A stretch of DNA of 64,000 nt from Rhizobium leguminosarum (GTDB lineage: Bacteria > Pseudomonadota > Alphaproteobacteria > Rhizobiales > Rhizobiaceae): the NCBI RefSeq assembly GCF_004123835.1, contig NZ_MZMU01000003.1, positions 1,488,001-1,552,000 on the forward strand. The letters run 5' to 3'. Both the position numbers and the translations under genes were made by a program. Position 1 is the first letter of the stretch. Every line of letters starts with the position of its first letter. This document shows, piece by piece, positions 8,341 through 17,147 of the stretch. Below the pieces are notes generated by a model. It saw nothing but the letters and a program-made list of their open reading frames with translations, searched no databases and was not told where the DNA came from.

Positions 8341-8955
8341 TCAACCCAATCCCTCATCGATCCGCATTGCGAAGGCGACGGAGCCATCCTGCTCGAATTC
8401 GGAAAAGCCGAGATGACGGTAGAAACCCCTGGCGCCTTGGTTGTTTGGGTCGACCCCGAGATGCACGGCTCCGACCCCGTGGTTTCGAAGCGCCTGAAGC
8501 TCCGTGCCGATCATCCTGCGCCCCCAACCGCTTGCCTGAAGTCCGGGAAGGATGTTGATGTGGAGATGTGCGGGGTATTGGTCCTGAAGCCACGCCGTTC
8601 CGCTGCGCGGATTTTGAATTCGTTCCATCACGTCGGCGTCGCGCGGACGAGTGGGTGTCAGTCCCGCAATCTGTTGGCGGACGAACGGCCACCAGTTTGT
8701 CTGCAAGTCTCTGTCGAACCTGCTGGTGTCCGGCACCCCTACGACATAGCCGACCGGCCGGTCGTCCTGAACGAGAACAAAGGCAAAGTCCTTGGCGAAT
8801 TTGAGGTAGGGTACCGACCACACGTAGCCGGGCAGATGCGGGTCGCTATAAAGCGCGCTGGCATCCTCACCGCCATTCGCGGTTTTCAGGCAGATGTCGA
8901 AAAGGGCGTCGATATCCGCTTCAATCGCGGGGCGGATGAAGCAGCTGGTGTCCAT
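8341..8955 (-). CDS. GNAT acetyltransferase related to the C-terminal domain of O-GlcNAcase
   Basis: A 204-residue protein. AGGAGGTGG lies upstream of the ATG at 8955. The order DICLKT..GGEDAS.LYSDPHLPGYVWSVPYL, then FVLVQDDRPVGYVVG and PAHLHINILPGLQASGWGRR, matches bacterial proteins related to the pseudo-HAT domain of eukaryotic O-GlcNAcase. The acetyl-CoA loop reads QASGWGRRMIG (pattern Q-x-x-G-x-G/A), so acetyl-CoA binding is plausible. The C-terminal part ARGFYRHLGF is the usual GNAT motif. Sitting beside ROK and sugar-importer genes, it may modify an amino sugar or derivative; that is inference only. Confidence 0.82.
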   Translation of the reverse strand: MDTSCFIRPAIEADIDALFDICLKTANGGEDASALYSDPHLPGYVWSVPYLKFAKDFAFVLVQDDRPVGYVVGVPDTSRFDRDLQTNWWPFVRQQIAGLTPTRPRDADVMERIQNPRSGTAWLQDQYPAHLHINILPGLQASGWGRRMIGTELQALRNHGVGAVHLGVDPNNQGARGFYRHLGFSEFEQDGSVAFAMRIDEGLG

Positions 8956-9132
8956 CACTTTGCCACCTCCTGCGTGGCGCTTTGTCATTTTAGGTCGCGA
9001 GAGGAGCTGATGCATTGACGATTACCTCAGATTCGCCAGCCAGGCAAAGCTCTGGGGGAAGAAAACGTTCGGCCGCTGCTTGGCGCAAGGCCTGAACGGG
9101 GAGTGGAGAATAAACCAGATGAGGTGGAGCAG

Positions 9133-10470
9133 ATGAAAAGAACCGTGAAATCGATCAGCATACTGCCGGCATACCGATTGAAAGCAGCTGTCGCGCTTGC
9201 TGGCGCGGCGCTTTTGAGTTTTGGCCTTTCGGCAGCCGCGCGCGCCGACGACCTGCCTGTGTGGGATGACCAAACCTATGAAGGTCAGAGTGCGGTCATA
9301 GAGCAGCTCAACAAGGAGTTCGAAGCAGCGAATCCGGGCGTCACGATCAAGCGCACCGCCCGCACCTTTGATGACATGAAGTTGACGCTGAAGCTTGCGG
9401 TTTCGGCAGGTGATGGCCCTGTCATCACCAAAGTCAATCAGGGTGCCGGTGACATGGGGGCGATGGTCAAGGAAGGATTGCTCCTGCCGGTCGACGATTA
9501 CATCAAAAAATATGGCTGGGATAAGCGTCAGTCGGATTCGGTGCTTGCTCGAGACCGCTGGGAAGATGGAAAATTTGGGGTCGGTAAAACCTACGGCATA
9601 TCAGGCCTCGGCGAGATCGTTGGCCTCTACTACAATAAAAAGATCCTCGGCGATGCGGGAGTAGCGCTGCCGCAAACCTTCGAGGAGCTGTTGGCCGGCC
9701 TTGATAAGCTGAAGGAAAAGGGCGTCCCGCCGTTCATGATGGGCTCGGCAAAGCAGCATCTGGCCCTGCACATGATCGGCGCCATCGAGCAAGCGCATAT
9801 CGACGCGAGCAATCGTGCCGAGCTTGACGATCTGATTTACGGCCGGGGCGGCTCCTGGAACACCAAGGGGAACATCGAATCCGCCAAACTCGTGCAGCAA
9901 TGGGCACAGGGCGGTTATTTTTTCCCCGGTTTCGAAGGCATCTCGGGTGACGACGCCGTCCAGCTTTTCATTTCCGGGCAGGGCGCGTTCCTGATCTCAG
10001 GGACCTGGTATTTCGGTGACATGCAACACAATCCGGATATCGGCTTCATGGCCATTCCCGCCCCGAAAGGTATTTCCAAGCCCATGAGTGTTGGCGGCGT
10101 GGATCTTGCCTGGGCGATAACGAGCCTTGCCAAAACCAAGCCGACACAGGACATGGCCGGCGCATATATCGATTATATGGTCTCGGAAAAGGCTGCTGAA
10201 ACCTGGGCCAATGCTGGCTATCTTCCGGCAACTTCGCTCGCGGCTGACGCAAAGCCAAAGCTCACCCCGCTCCTCAGCTCCGGCATCGAAATGTGGAAGA
10301 CACTCAACGCAAACGACGCTCTCGGCCATTACCCCGACTGGTCGAGCCCGACGATGCTGAAGACAATAGACGACAACACGCCGCTTCTTCTGTCCGGCAA
10401 TATCACGCCCGAAGCCTTTGTCGATGCTATGGACAAGGATTATCAGGCGTACCTGAAGGATAAGAAATAA
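9133..10470 (+). CDS. CUT1 sugar ABC transporter, periplasmic binding protein
   Basis: A 445-residue family-1 solute-binding protein. The ATG at 9133 is preferred over a GTG at 9103 because it gives a standard signal peptide (n-region MKRTVKS, hydrophobic core, cleavage near ARADD). The mature part shows SBP_bac_1 features: VIEQLNKEFEAANPGV, GISGLGEIVGLYYNKKIL, and a C-terminal GYLPA followed by the late helices. It should deliver a carbohydrate to the two permeases downstream. Length fits CUT1 binding proteins. The specific sugar is unknown; no catabolic enzyme is in the cluster apart from the GNAT gene. Confidence 0.92.
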   Translation: MKRTVKSISILPAYRLKAAVALAGAALLSFGLSAAARADDLPVWDDQTYEGQSAVIEQLNKEFEAANPGVTIKRTARTFDDMKLTLKLAVSAGDGPVITKVNQGAGDMGAMVKEGLLLPVDDYIKKYGWDKRQSDSVLARDRWEDGKFGVGKTYGISGLGEIVGLYYNKKILGDAGVALPQTFEELLAGLDKLKEKGVPPFMMGSAKQHLALHMIGAIEQAHIDASNRAELDDLIYGRGGSWNTKGNIESAKLVQQWAQGGYFFPGFEGISGDDAVQLFISGQGAFLISGTWYFGDMQHNPDIGFMAIPAPKGISKPMSVGGVDLAWAITSLAKTKPTQDMAGAYIDYMVSEKAAETWANAGYLPATSLAADAKPKLTPLLSSGIEMWKTLNANDALGHYPDWSSPTMLKTIDDNTPLLLSGNITPEAFVDAMDKDYQAYLKDKK

Positions 10471-10484
10471 AGATTGCGGGCACT

Positions 10485-10513
10485 GGTCACGGCCGTCCCC
10501 TGCGGTCGTGACC
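10485..10513 (+). other. Intercistronic hairpin after the binding-protein gene
   Basis: The inverted repeat GGTCACGGCCG / CGGTCGTGACC closes a 7-base loop. It lies 15 bp after the binding-protein stop and has no U-tract. Such stems commonly protect the 3' end of the binding-protein message, giving more binding protein than permease; that role is inferred. Confidence 0.6.
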
Positions 10514-10595
10514 TCAGTCTCGTCGATCCAAATAAATGAGCACTGCGATCGGCGTGCTGCGCGACGACCACAGCTTTGGCTTTATGGAGTAATGG

Positions 10596-11489
10596 ATGAA
10601 ACGCTCCGCACTTGATGGCTCGCAACAGACCAATTTTATCTATTTATTGCCTGGATTGCTGTTTTACGCGGCTTTTGTCTTTGGACCGATCGTCGCGGCT
10701 TTGGGTTTGAGCCTGACCAGCTGGGACGGCCTGAGCATGCCCAAGTGGGTTGGTCTCGGCAATTACGTCGATCTCTTTTCTGACAGCCGTTTTTATATTG
10801 CCTTGCGTAACAATGCCGAGCTTATGATTTTCTACTGTGTCCTGCCGCTCGTGCTCGGCATAACTCTTGCTGCGTGCGTCTGGAATCTGAAGCAACGCGA
10901 ACAACTCGCCCTGCGCACCTTCTTGTTCCTGCCTTATATCATGCCGACTGCCGTGTTGGGCATCATCTGGGCATGGCTCTACAATCCCGCATTTGGCCCG
11001 TTCAATCAGTTTCTGAGAGCAGTGGGGTTGGGCGCCTTCGCACTCCCGTGGCTGGGAGATTTCAATTTTGTGCTTCCCGCGGTCGGGATCGTTGCCACAT
11101 GGTATTTCTTTGGTTTTTGCATGGTCATCTTCCTGACCGGAATTCAGCGCATCGACCCGTCTCTTTTCGACGCTGCCAAGGTCGATGGCGCTTCGGCGCG
11201 AAAAACCTTTTTCTGGATAACGCTGCCGCTTCTCTTGCCTGAAATAAGAGTGGTTTTGCTTCTGACGGTCATAGCGTCAATCAAAAGCTTCGACCTGATT
11301 TTTACAATGACCCGGGGCGGACCCGCCAACGCGACGCTCGTGCCGAATATCTACATGTATCAGCTCGGCTTCGAGCTCAATCGCTTCGGCGCCGCGGCGG
11401 CCATCGCCATTGTCGGTGCGGTACTCACATTCGTCATCAACTTTGCAATTCACAGATTTGTGGGATCGCAGAACAAAGGACGGGCTTGA
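10596..11489 (+). CDS. CUT1 sugar ABC transporter permease (MalF/UgpA type)
   Basis: A 297-residue inner-membrane protein with six predicted helices, the first at YLLPGLLFYAAFVFGPIVAA. The cytoplasmic coupling (EAA) loop is at about 200-220: DAAKVDGASARKTFFWITLPLLLPE. It pairs with the next permease, whose ATG overlaps its stop. It is the MalF/UgpA-like half of the translocation channel. The start ATG at 10596 follows GGAGTAATG spacing. The ATP-binding subunit is missing from the cluster, so a shared MsmK/UgpC-type ATPase elsewhere probably serves it. Confidence 0.92.
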   Translation: MKRSALDGSQQTNFIYLLPGLLFYAAFVFGPIVAALGLSLTSWDGLSMPKWVGLGNYVDLFSDSRFYIALRNNAELMIFYCVLPLVLGITLAACVWNLKQREQLALRTFLFLPYIMPTAVLGIIWAWLYNPAFGPFNQFLRAVGLGAFALPWLGDFNFVLPAVGIVATWYFFGFCMVIFLTGIQRIDPSLFDAAKVDGASARKTFFWITLPLLLPEIRVVLLLTVIASIKSFDLIFTMTRGGPANATLVPNIYMYQLGFELNRFGAAAAIAIVGAVLTFVINFAIHRFVGSQNKGRA

Positions 11490-12322
11490 TGAACCGCTGG
11501 TCTAACATCCCCGCCGGTACGCTATTCCTTCGCATTGTTCTCTGGCTTCTTGCTTTCGTCACGATCACGCCGTTTCTGCTTCTGCTTCTGACGTCGATAA
11601 AGAGCAAGGCCGACGTTCTGCAGGGTGCGTTCGCATTGCCGGCATATCCACATTTCGAAAATTACGTCGATGCCTGGAATGCCGGACATTTCAACATTTA
11701 CTTCTGGAATTCCATCATCGTTGTCATACCCGTCGTTGCTGCAAGCGTCTTTTTTGGCCTGCTGACTGGTTTTGCCTTCGCCTACCTGTCGTTTCCGTTC
11801 CGGCGCACGCTGTTCGCTATCCTGACGCTCGGCATGATGGTGCCGGCGGAGGCCTTCATCATCCCGCTTTATTATGAAATGCGGTATCTGGGGCTGATCA
11901 ACACCTATGCGGCTCTGATTTTGCCGCAGATCGCGATGTCGATACCATTCTCGACGATCTTCCTCGCCAGCGCGATGCAGCAGCTGCCGGAAGAAGTTCT
12001 CGAAGCGGCGGTTCTCGATGGCGCCGGACGCTTCTATATCCTGCGCAAGATCGTCGTCCCGCTCATGGTGCCGGCAATGTCGACACTGGCGCTGTTCCTG
12101 TTCATATGGACCTGGAACGAGTTTCTGATTCCGTTCATCCTGGTCAACGACGACGATTATCGGACGTTGCCCCTCGGCATGCTGTTTTTCCAAGGGCGTT
12201 ATACCGTCAACACGCCGGTTCTGACCGCCGGCGCGGTGATTGTCATTTTCCCGCTCATCGTGACTTATCTCGTTTTCCAGCGGCGGTTTATTGCTGGCTT
12301 GACGGCAGGAGCGACGAAATAG
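11489..12322 (+). CDS. CUT1 sugar ABC transporter permease (MalG/UgpE type)
   Basis: A 277-residue inner-membrane permease of the MalG/UgpE group. The ATG at 11489 overlaps the TGA of the previous gene (TGATG), showing translational coupling. Six helices are predicted. The EAA loop reads EEVLEAAVLDGAGRFYILRKIVVPLM. It ends 27 bp before the convergent polysaccharide polymerase. Together with the two genes upstream it forms a complete importer except for the ATPase. Confidence 0.92.
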   Translation: MNRWSNIPAGTLFLRIVLWLLAFVTITPFLLLLLTSIKSKADVLQGAFALPAYPHFENYVDAWNAGHFNIYFWNSIIVVIPVVAASVFFGLLTGFAFAYLSFPFRRTLFAILTLGMMVPAEAFIIPLYYEMRYLGLINTYAALILPQIAMSIPFSTIFLASAMQQLPEEVLEAAVLDGAGRFYILRKIVVPLMVPAMSTLALFLFIWTWNEFLIPFILVNDDDYRTLPLGMLFFQGRYTVNTPVLTAGAVIVIFPLIVTYLVFQRRFIAGLTAGATK

Positions 12323-12349
12323 ACAGCCAATGCGGTCGGCGGCAAGACC

Positions 12350-13594
12350 TCACGCCGCGCCCCTCAGTCTTCGCTCGCGCTTGTGGCGCACTTCCAGCGC
12401 CGCGCAGCCCCAGACCGTGCCGAGCAGCAGATAGACATGGCGCCAGTGGTCGATATCGATGACGTTGCCGATTGTCGCATGGCCGAGAACCGAGATCCAG
12501 GCGATCATCAGGAAGGGCTGCCACGGCCGGTCGAGCAGCAGGTTCCGGAAACCGAGAGCCAGCGTCCAGACAAGCATGCCGACATAGCTGACGAAGCCGA
12601 GCCAGCCATAGGAGGTGAGCGATTTCAGCCAGATATTGTGCTCGTCCTCGGGAAACATCGTGCCGAATACCAGGGGGCCGATGCCGAGCGGGCGCTCCAT
12701 CATCATGGTGAAGCCGATCCGGTGACGCTCGAAACGGCCGAGATGTTCGCCGTCATATTGCTGTACCAACTGGGCGCGCGCCGAAAACAATTCGGCGACC
12801 TTCGGGATCTGCAGCGCCACCAGCAGCGACGCGATCAGCATGATGATCGCCGCCAGCGACAGGACCAGGACTCGCAAGCGAAAGGCGCCGCTGCGCTCCT
12901 TCAGCAGCATGATGAAGATCAGCAGCCCTACGCCGAGCGCGAAGAGCCCCCAGGCGGCACGGGAAAAGGAGAGGAAAATGCCGAGCGCAAGCACGAGCAG
13001 GGCGGCGGCCTTCAGTGGCGATTTCTTCAGGTCGCCGACCAGGATACCGTGGACCAGATAGAGCGATGGCGGCACCAGGAAGGGGCCAAAAACATTCGGA
13101 TCCTGGAAGGCGCCTTTGGCGCGGTCGTAGAGCGTGAAGATTTCCGCGCCCGGGAAGGCGTGGAAATAACCGAGTATGCCGAGCGCGGAGGTGGCGACGG
13201 CGGCGAAGGTCCAGGCGTTGAAGATCAGCGGCAGCCGCTTGTGGCTGTCCTCGATGATTGCTGCGTAGAAGACCGCCGTCAGCGCCAGGAAGGTCGACAC
13301 CGCGATATACATCGGCGCCGTTGCCAGGTCCTTCATCTGCGTCAGCGACAGCATGCCGCCGATATTGAAGGTCAGCAGCAGGGCAAGCAGCGGCGCCACG
13401 CTGCGCGAAATCCTGAGGCCCAGGATGAACCAGAGGCCGATCAGTCCCGCCATCCAGAGTTCATAAGGTGCCGGCTCGTCGATCACGAAACCGGAAAGGA
13501 AGACGCCGAAGGCGACGAAGGCCGAGCCGATCAGGCGCAGCGTCATCCGCTGCGGTTGGGCGACACGGGGATATGTCGCCTCGATCGCGGTCAA
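12350..13594 (-). CDS. O-antigen ligase / Wzy-like polysaccharide polymerase
   Basis: A 414-residue polytopic membrane protein with about ten to twelve hydrophobic segments. The Wzy_C/O-antigen-ligase region lies at about 180-330: LGIFLSFSRAAWG followed by the periplasmic loop with GFTMMMERPLGIGP and EDEHNIWLKSLTSYGWLG. The frame opens with a TTG that overlaps the stop of the sugar transferase gene (TTGA), suggesting coupling; an ATG at 13546 is an alternative. It would polymerise or transfer lipid-linked repeat units in the periplasm. It is the last gene of the minus-strand polysaccharide set. Confidence 0.85.
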   Translation of the reverse strand: MTAIEATYPRVAQPQRMTLRLIGSAFVAFGVFLSGFVIDEPAPYELWMAGLIGLWFILGLRISRSVAPLLALLLTFNIGGMLSLTQMKDLATAPMYIAVSTFLALTAVFYAAIIEDSHKRLPLIFNAWTFAAVATSALGILGYFHAFPGAEIFTLYDRAKGAFQDPNVFGPFLVPPSLYLVHGILVGDLKKSPLKAAALLVLALGIFLSFSRAAWGLFALGVGLLIFIMLLKERSGAFRLRVLVLSLAAIIMLIASLLVALQIPKVAELFSARAQLVQQYDGEHLGRFERHRIGFTMMMERPLGIGPLVFGTMFPEDEHNIWLKSLTSYGWLGFVSYVGMLVWTLALGFRNLLLDRPWQPFLMIAWISVLGHATIGNVIDIDHWRHVYLLLGTVWGCAALEVRHKRERRLRGAA

Positions 13595-15153
13595 TAGGCG
13601 TTTTCCGTGTTGAGCAGTCGGATCGGCGTCAGGAACAGGATCTTGAGATCGAACCAGAGCGACCAGTTCTCGATGTAGTAGAGGTCGTAGGCCGTGCGGA
13701 ACTTGATCTTCTCGTCATTGTCCACTTCGCCGCGCCAGCCGTTGATCTGCGCCCAGCCGGTAACACCGGGCTTGACGCGGTGGCGGGCGAAATAACCCTC
13801 GACGACATCGGCGAAGGCGCGATCGCGCGCCTGGGCGAGAACCGCATGCGGGCGTGGGCCGACCAGCGAGAGCTCGCCCCTCAAAACGTTGAAAAGCTGC
13901 GGCAATTCGTCAATCGAGGTTTTGCGGATGAAGCGGCCGACGCGGGTGACGCGCGGATCGCCCTTGGTCACCGCGGCCTTGCCTGTGGGGTCGGCCATGT
14001 TGGTGTACATCGAGCGGAACTTGAAGACGTTGATGATTTCGTTGTTGAAGCCGTGGCGCTTCTGCATGAAGAAGACCGGGCCTTCCGACGTCACCTTGAT
14101 GGCGATCGCGGTCGTGACCATGATCGGCCAGAGCAGCGCAAGTGCGACGAGCGTGAAGAAGATGTCGAAGCCGCGCTTGGCGACGGAATCCCAGTCGCGG
14201 ATCGGCTTCTTGAAAATATCGAGCATCGGCACCGAGCCGACATGCGAATAGGCGCGTGGCCGGAAGCGCAGCCGGTTGGCATGCGCGGCAAGACGAATAT
14301 CGACCGGCAGAACCCAGAGCTTCTTCAAAAGGTCGTAGATACGGGCTTCGGCCGATAGCGGCAGGGCGATGATCAGCATGTCGATGCGCGTCAGCCGCAC
14401 GAATTCGACGAGTTCGGCCACGGTGCCGAGCTTCGGATAACCGGCGACCATGAGCGGCGAGCGTTTCTCGCCGCGGTCGTCGAAGATGCCGCAGATGCGG
14501 ATGTCGTTGTCGGCCTGCTGTTCGAGGATACGGATCAGGTCCTTGGCCGGCTCGCCGCCGCCGACGATGACGGCGCGGCGTTCCATGATGCCGTTGCGCG
14601 CCCAATTGCGGATGCCGTAGGCGACGAGGAACCGCTCGGCCGCAAGGAAGAGCGCGCCTGCAGCGAACCACGGGATATAGGCATCGACCATCGCCCATGT
14701 GGTGCCGCGAATGAGCGCGAACAGGCCGACGGTTAGGAGAAGCGCGGTCGTCCACGCGGCGACGATGCGCGGCATCAGCCGCAGCTTCGCCCGAAGGGCG
14801 GGAATGGTGTAGGTGTCGGCAAGCTGCAGGCCGATGACGGTCAGGGCCGAAGCAATCGCTGCCATGCCCGTCCGCATCCAGGTGGAATCGCTGCCGTCAC
14901 CGGGCCAGAAATAGTGGACGATCAGGGCGATCGCGAAGAGCGCCAGGAATTCCAGCAGCCGCAATTGCCCGATGATGATCACCGGCGAATTGGTTCCGTC
15001 GCGGAACTGTTCGGCGATCTGCCGGGCATAGGGGTTGATTTCGGTCGGGTCGGAAGGCTTCTCCTGACCCGCGCCGCCGCGCGCCTCGATGTCGGAGACC
15101 TGCTTGCGCAGGGCTTCCACGTCGAATTGATCGCCTTTTTCCAGCTTGTTCAT
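13591..15153 (-). CDS. Undecaprenyl-phosphate sugar phosphotransferase (WcaJ-like initiating transferase)
   Basis: A 520-residue polyisoprenyl-phosphate hexose-1-phosphate transferase. Four or five membrane helices lie at about 60-180, followed by a Rossmann-like CoA-binding_3 region (AVIVGGGEPAKDLI). The C-terminal catalytic domain (about 325-515) has KRGFDIFFTLVAL, GPVFFMQKRHG, FKFRSM, RTSIDELPQ-type (KTSIDELPQLFNVLRGE), GPRPH and GVTGWAQINGWRG. It starts repeat-unit assembly on the inner face of the membrane. Agrobacterium UppE is a family member of this kind, and the gene order here matches; I treat orthology as likely but untested. Confidence 0.93.
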   Translation of the reverse strand: MNKLEKGDQFDVEALRKQVSDIEARGGAGQEKPSDPTEINPYARQIAEQFRDGTNSPVIIIGQLRLLEFLALFAIALIVHYFWPGDGSDSTWMRTGMAAIASALTVIGLQLADTYTIPALRAKLRLMPRIVAAWTTALLLTVGLFALIRGTTWAMVDAYIPWFAAGALFLAAERFLVAYGIRNWARNGIMERRAVIVGGGEPAKDLIRILEQQADNDIRICGIFDDRGEKRSPLMVAGYPKLGTVAELVEFVRLTRIDMLIIALPLSAEARIYDLLKKLWVLPVDIRLAAHANRLRFRPRAYSHVGSVPMLDIFKKPIRDWDSVAKRGFDIFFTLVALALLWPIMVTTAIAIKVTSEGPVFFMQKRHGFNNEIINVFKFRSMYTNMADPTGKAAVTKGDPRVTRVGRFIRKTSIDELPQLFNVLRGELSLVGPRPHAVLAQARDRAFADVVEGYFARHRVKPGVTGWAQINGWRGEVDNDEKIKFRTAYDLYYIENWSLWFDLKILFLTPIRLLNTENAY

Positions 15154-15208
15154 GGGGGCTTTTCGCTCGTTGTCACCAAGCGATTACCAGAAAGCCCCTA
15201 AGAAATAT

Positions 15209-16378
15209 TTACGAGGCGGCGGGCATTGCCCAGCCGGCGGCGGGATCGACGAGCTCATGGTACAATTTTAGGACATCCCGTGCCATGACGGCGGAGGAAA
15301 ACACCGCCTTTACCGCCTCGGGCTGCGGCATCGTCCTGGCGTGCCAGCCGGGCGTAGTCAGCGTTTCCGCCATGACGCGGGCGAGATCGTCGGAATTGCC
15401 GGGCTCCACCAGTGCTGCGCTGTCCGCGCCGAGCACCTCGGGAATGCCGCCGACACGGCTTGCAATGATCGTCTTGCCGGCGCCGAGCCCCTCGAGCACG
15501 ATATAGGGCATGGCTTCGGCGCGCGAGGGAACGACGAGGTTCTGCGCCATGGAGAAGGCTTCGTGGACCCGCATTGCCGGCAGCATGCCGATGCGTTTGC
15601 CAAGGCCGCGTTCGACCATCATTTCACGGTAGCGGTCGCGATCCGGACCGTCGCCGATCATCAGCGCCGACAGCGGCCTGCCGAGCAGCCGTTCGGTCTT
15701 GGCGAAGGCATCGACAAACAGATCGGGACCCTTGAGGTCCCGGAGCATTCCCACATAGATGAAATGCACGGCATCCGAGCGGGTCGGGATCGGCTCGAAA
15801 TCGCGCTCGCCGATGCCGTTGTAGATTAGTCTCGTCTTCGTCCGCGGCTTGCCCACCTTGCGTGCATAGATGTCGCGCTCATACTCGCAGATGAAGACCA
15901 GCGCATCGGTGAAATATTCCTGCAGACGCTCCATCCTGAGGACGAACTGTCCGCTGAGCGAGGAGCGCGAATAATGCAGGCTTCCGCCATGCGCGGTATA
16001 GAGGCGGGCTACGCGATACCTGTTCACCCGCAACGCTGAGCCGGCAAGTCGCGCGAGCACGCCGCCCTTGGCGCCGTGCCCGTGCAGCACGTCCGGCCGC
16101 AAACTTTTGATTTTCTTGTATGTATCCCACATCGTCGCAATATCGGACGGGCTGATCGAGCGCCGGATCGGCACGCGCGTCAGGCCGAGCGAGAGATAGG
16201 GACGGATATCGTCGAACAGGCTGTCCTCGTATTCGCCGCCGGTCGAGCTGTCGCAGAGGATGCCGATTTCATGGCCGGCCTTGCTGTGCTCCTCGACGAG
16301 ATCGCGGACATGGCGGAAAATTCCGCCGACCGGCGACCTGAAGCAATGAAGGATGCGGAGCGGCTGCTGTTTTGCCAT
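15209..16378 (-). CDS. Glycosyltransferase family 4 (GT-B) protein
   Basis: A 389-residue cytoplasmic or membrane-associated retaining glycosyltransferase. The N-domain starts LRILHCFRSPVGGIFRHVRD and holds HGHGAKGGVLARLAG. The C-domain has FIYVGMLRDLKGPDLF, the donor-binding stretch VVPSRAEAMPYIVLEGLGAGK (E-x7-E pattern) and ASRVGGIPEVL. It lies 3 bp from the export lipoprotein gene and 55 bp from the initiating transferase, so it is probably co-transcribed with both. It should add a sugar to the lipid-linked repeat unit. Donor and acceptor are unknown. Confidence 0.92.
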   Translation of the reverse strand: MAKQQPLRILHCFRSPVGGIFRHVRDLVEEHSKAGHEIGILCDSSTGGEYEDSLFDDIRPYLSLGLTRVPIRRSISPSDIATMWDTYKKIKSLRPDVLHGHGAKGGVLARLAGSALRVNRYRVARLYTAHGGSLHYSRSSLSGQFVLRMERLQEYFTDALVFICEYERDIYARKVGKPRTKTRLIYNGIGERDFEPIPTRSDAVHFIYVGMLRDLKGPDLFVDAFAKTERLLGRPLSALMIGDGPDRDRYREMMVERGLGKRIGMLPAMRVHEAFSMAQNLVVPSRAEAMPYIVLEGLGAGKTIIASRVGGIPEVLGADSAALVEPGNSDDLARVMAETLTTPGWHARTMPQPEAVKAVFSSAVMARDVLKLYHELVDPAAGWAMPAAS

Positions 16379-16381
16379 CGC

Positions 16382-16957
16382 TCAGAAAAGCCGTTCGCGA
16401 ACGTAGATCGTGTCACCTGCGATGATCGGCCCCGATATGTTGATGCGGCCGGTCAGCACCTGTCCGTTGATCTTGCGGGTGACATCGACCATGCGCTGGT
16501 TGGCGCGGCTGGTAAAGCCGCCGGCGACCGCGATGGCATTCTGCACCGTCATGCCGGGAACATAGGCATACTGGCCGGGCTGGCCGACTTCACCCATGAT
16601 GAAGACCGAACGGTAGCGATCGACATCGATGGTGACGTCGGGATCGCGAAGATAGCCCTGCTGCAGTTTCTGGGCGATCTGTCCCGAGAGTTGCTGCAGG
16701 GTTCGGCCGCGGGCAGGGACCTGGCCGATGAGCGGGAAGGCGACATAGCCGGCCTGATCCACCGTATAGGTATTGGTCAGGCTCTGCTGGTCGAAGACGG
16801 TGATGCGCAGCCGATCGCCGCTGTCCAGCGTATAGGGCTGGATGGTGGCCTCGTTGAAGGCCTTCGGCGCCGGCCTGTACGTCGTGCAGCCGCTCAGTGC
16901 TGCCGTCATGGCTGCAAGGCTCAGGGCCAAAAGGATCTTGGGCTGGACGACAGACAT
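16382..16957 (-). CDS. Wza-type polysaccharide export lipoprotein
   Basis: A 191-residue outer-membrane polysaccharide export protein. A lipoprotein signal ends in the lipobox LSGC (Cys near residue 24). The Poly_export domain follows (YTLDSGDRLRITVFDQ, then GYVAFPLIGQVPARG) and a SLBB-like segment with VFIMGEVGQPGQYAYVPGMT. The length is that of the short rhizobial Wza/ExoF group, not the 379-residue E. coli Wza. Location is periplasmic, outer-membrane anchored. It is first gene of the minus-strand set and divergent from the co-polymerase gene. In Agrobacterium the equivalent would be UppC. Confidence 0.92.
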   Translation of the reverse strand: MSVVQPKILLALSLAAMTAALSGCTTYRPAPKAFNEATIQPYTLDSGDRLRITVFDQQSLTNTYTVDQAGYVAFPLIGQVPARGRTLQQLSGQIAQKLQQGYLRDPDVTIDVDRYRSVFIMGEVGQPGQYAYVPGMTVQNAIAVAGGFTSRANQRMVDVTRKINGQVLTGRINISGPIIAGDTIYVRERLF

Positions 16958-17147
16958 CCGCTTGTGCTCACAAAAATGAACTCGGTGCAGTCGTTATCGA
17001 TCCGTTAGGGTTAATGCCCGGTAAAGGGCGCGGTGCAATTTCCCGGTTTCCTTCATCGATCATCGCTCTTTCCCGGCGAGATCGCCATTAACCGTTGAGT
17101 TACCATGGTCGTTTACGCTTACGGCACCTTTGTTGTGGAGTAAGAGC

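Noticed and set aside
8077..9018. 313-codon plus-strand frame opposite the GNAT gene
   Set aside because: Most of it mirrors the acetyltransferase; the unique first 88 codons match nothing and lack a good start.
12383..13597. 404-codon plus-strand frame over the polymerase gene
   Set aside because: Extremely rich in Gln, Arg, Asp and His with no domain; the minus-strand protein has clear membrane helices and family motifs.
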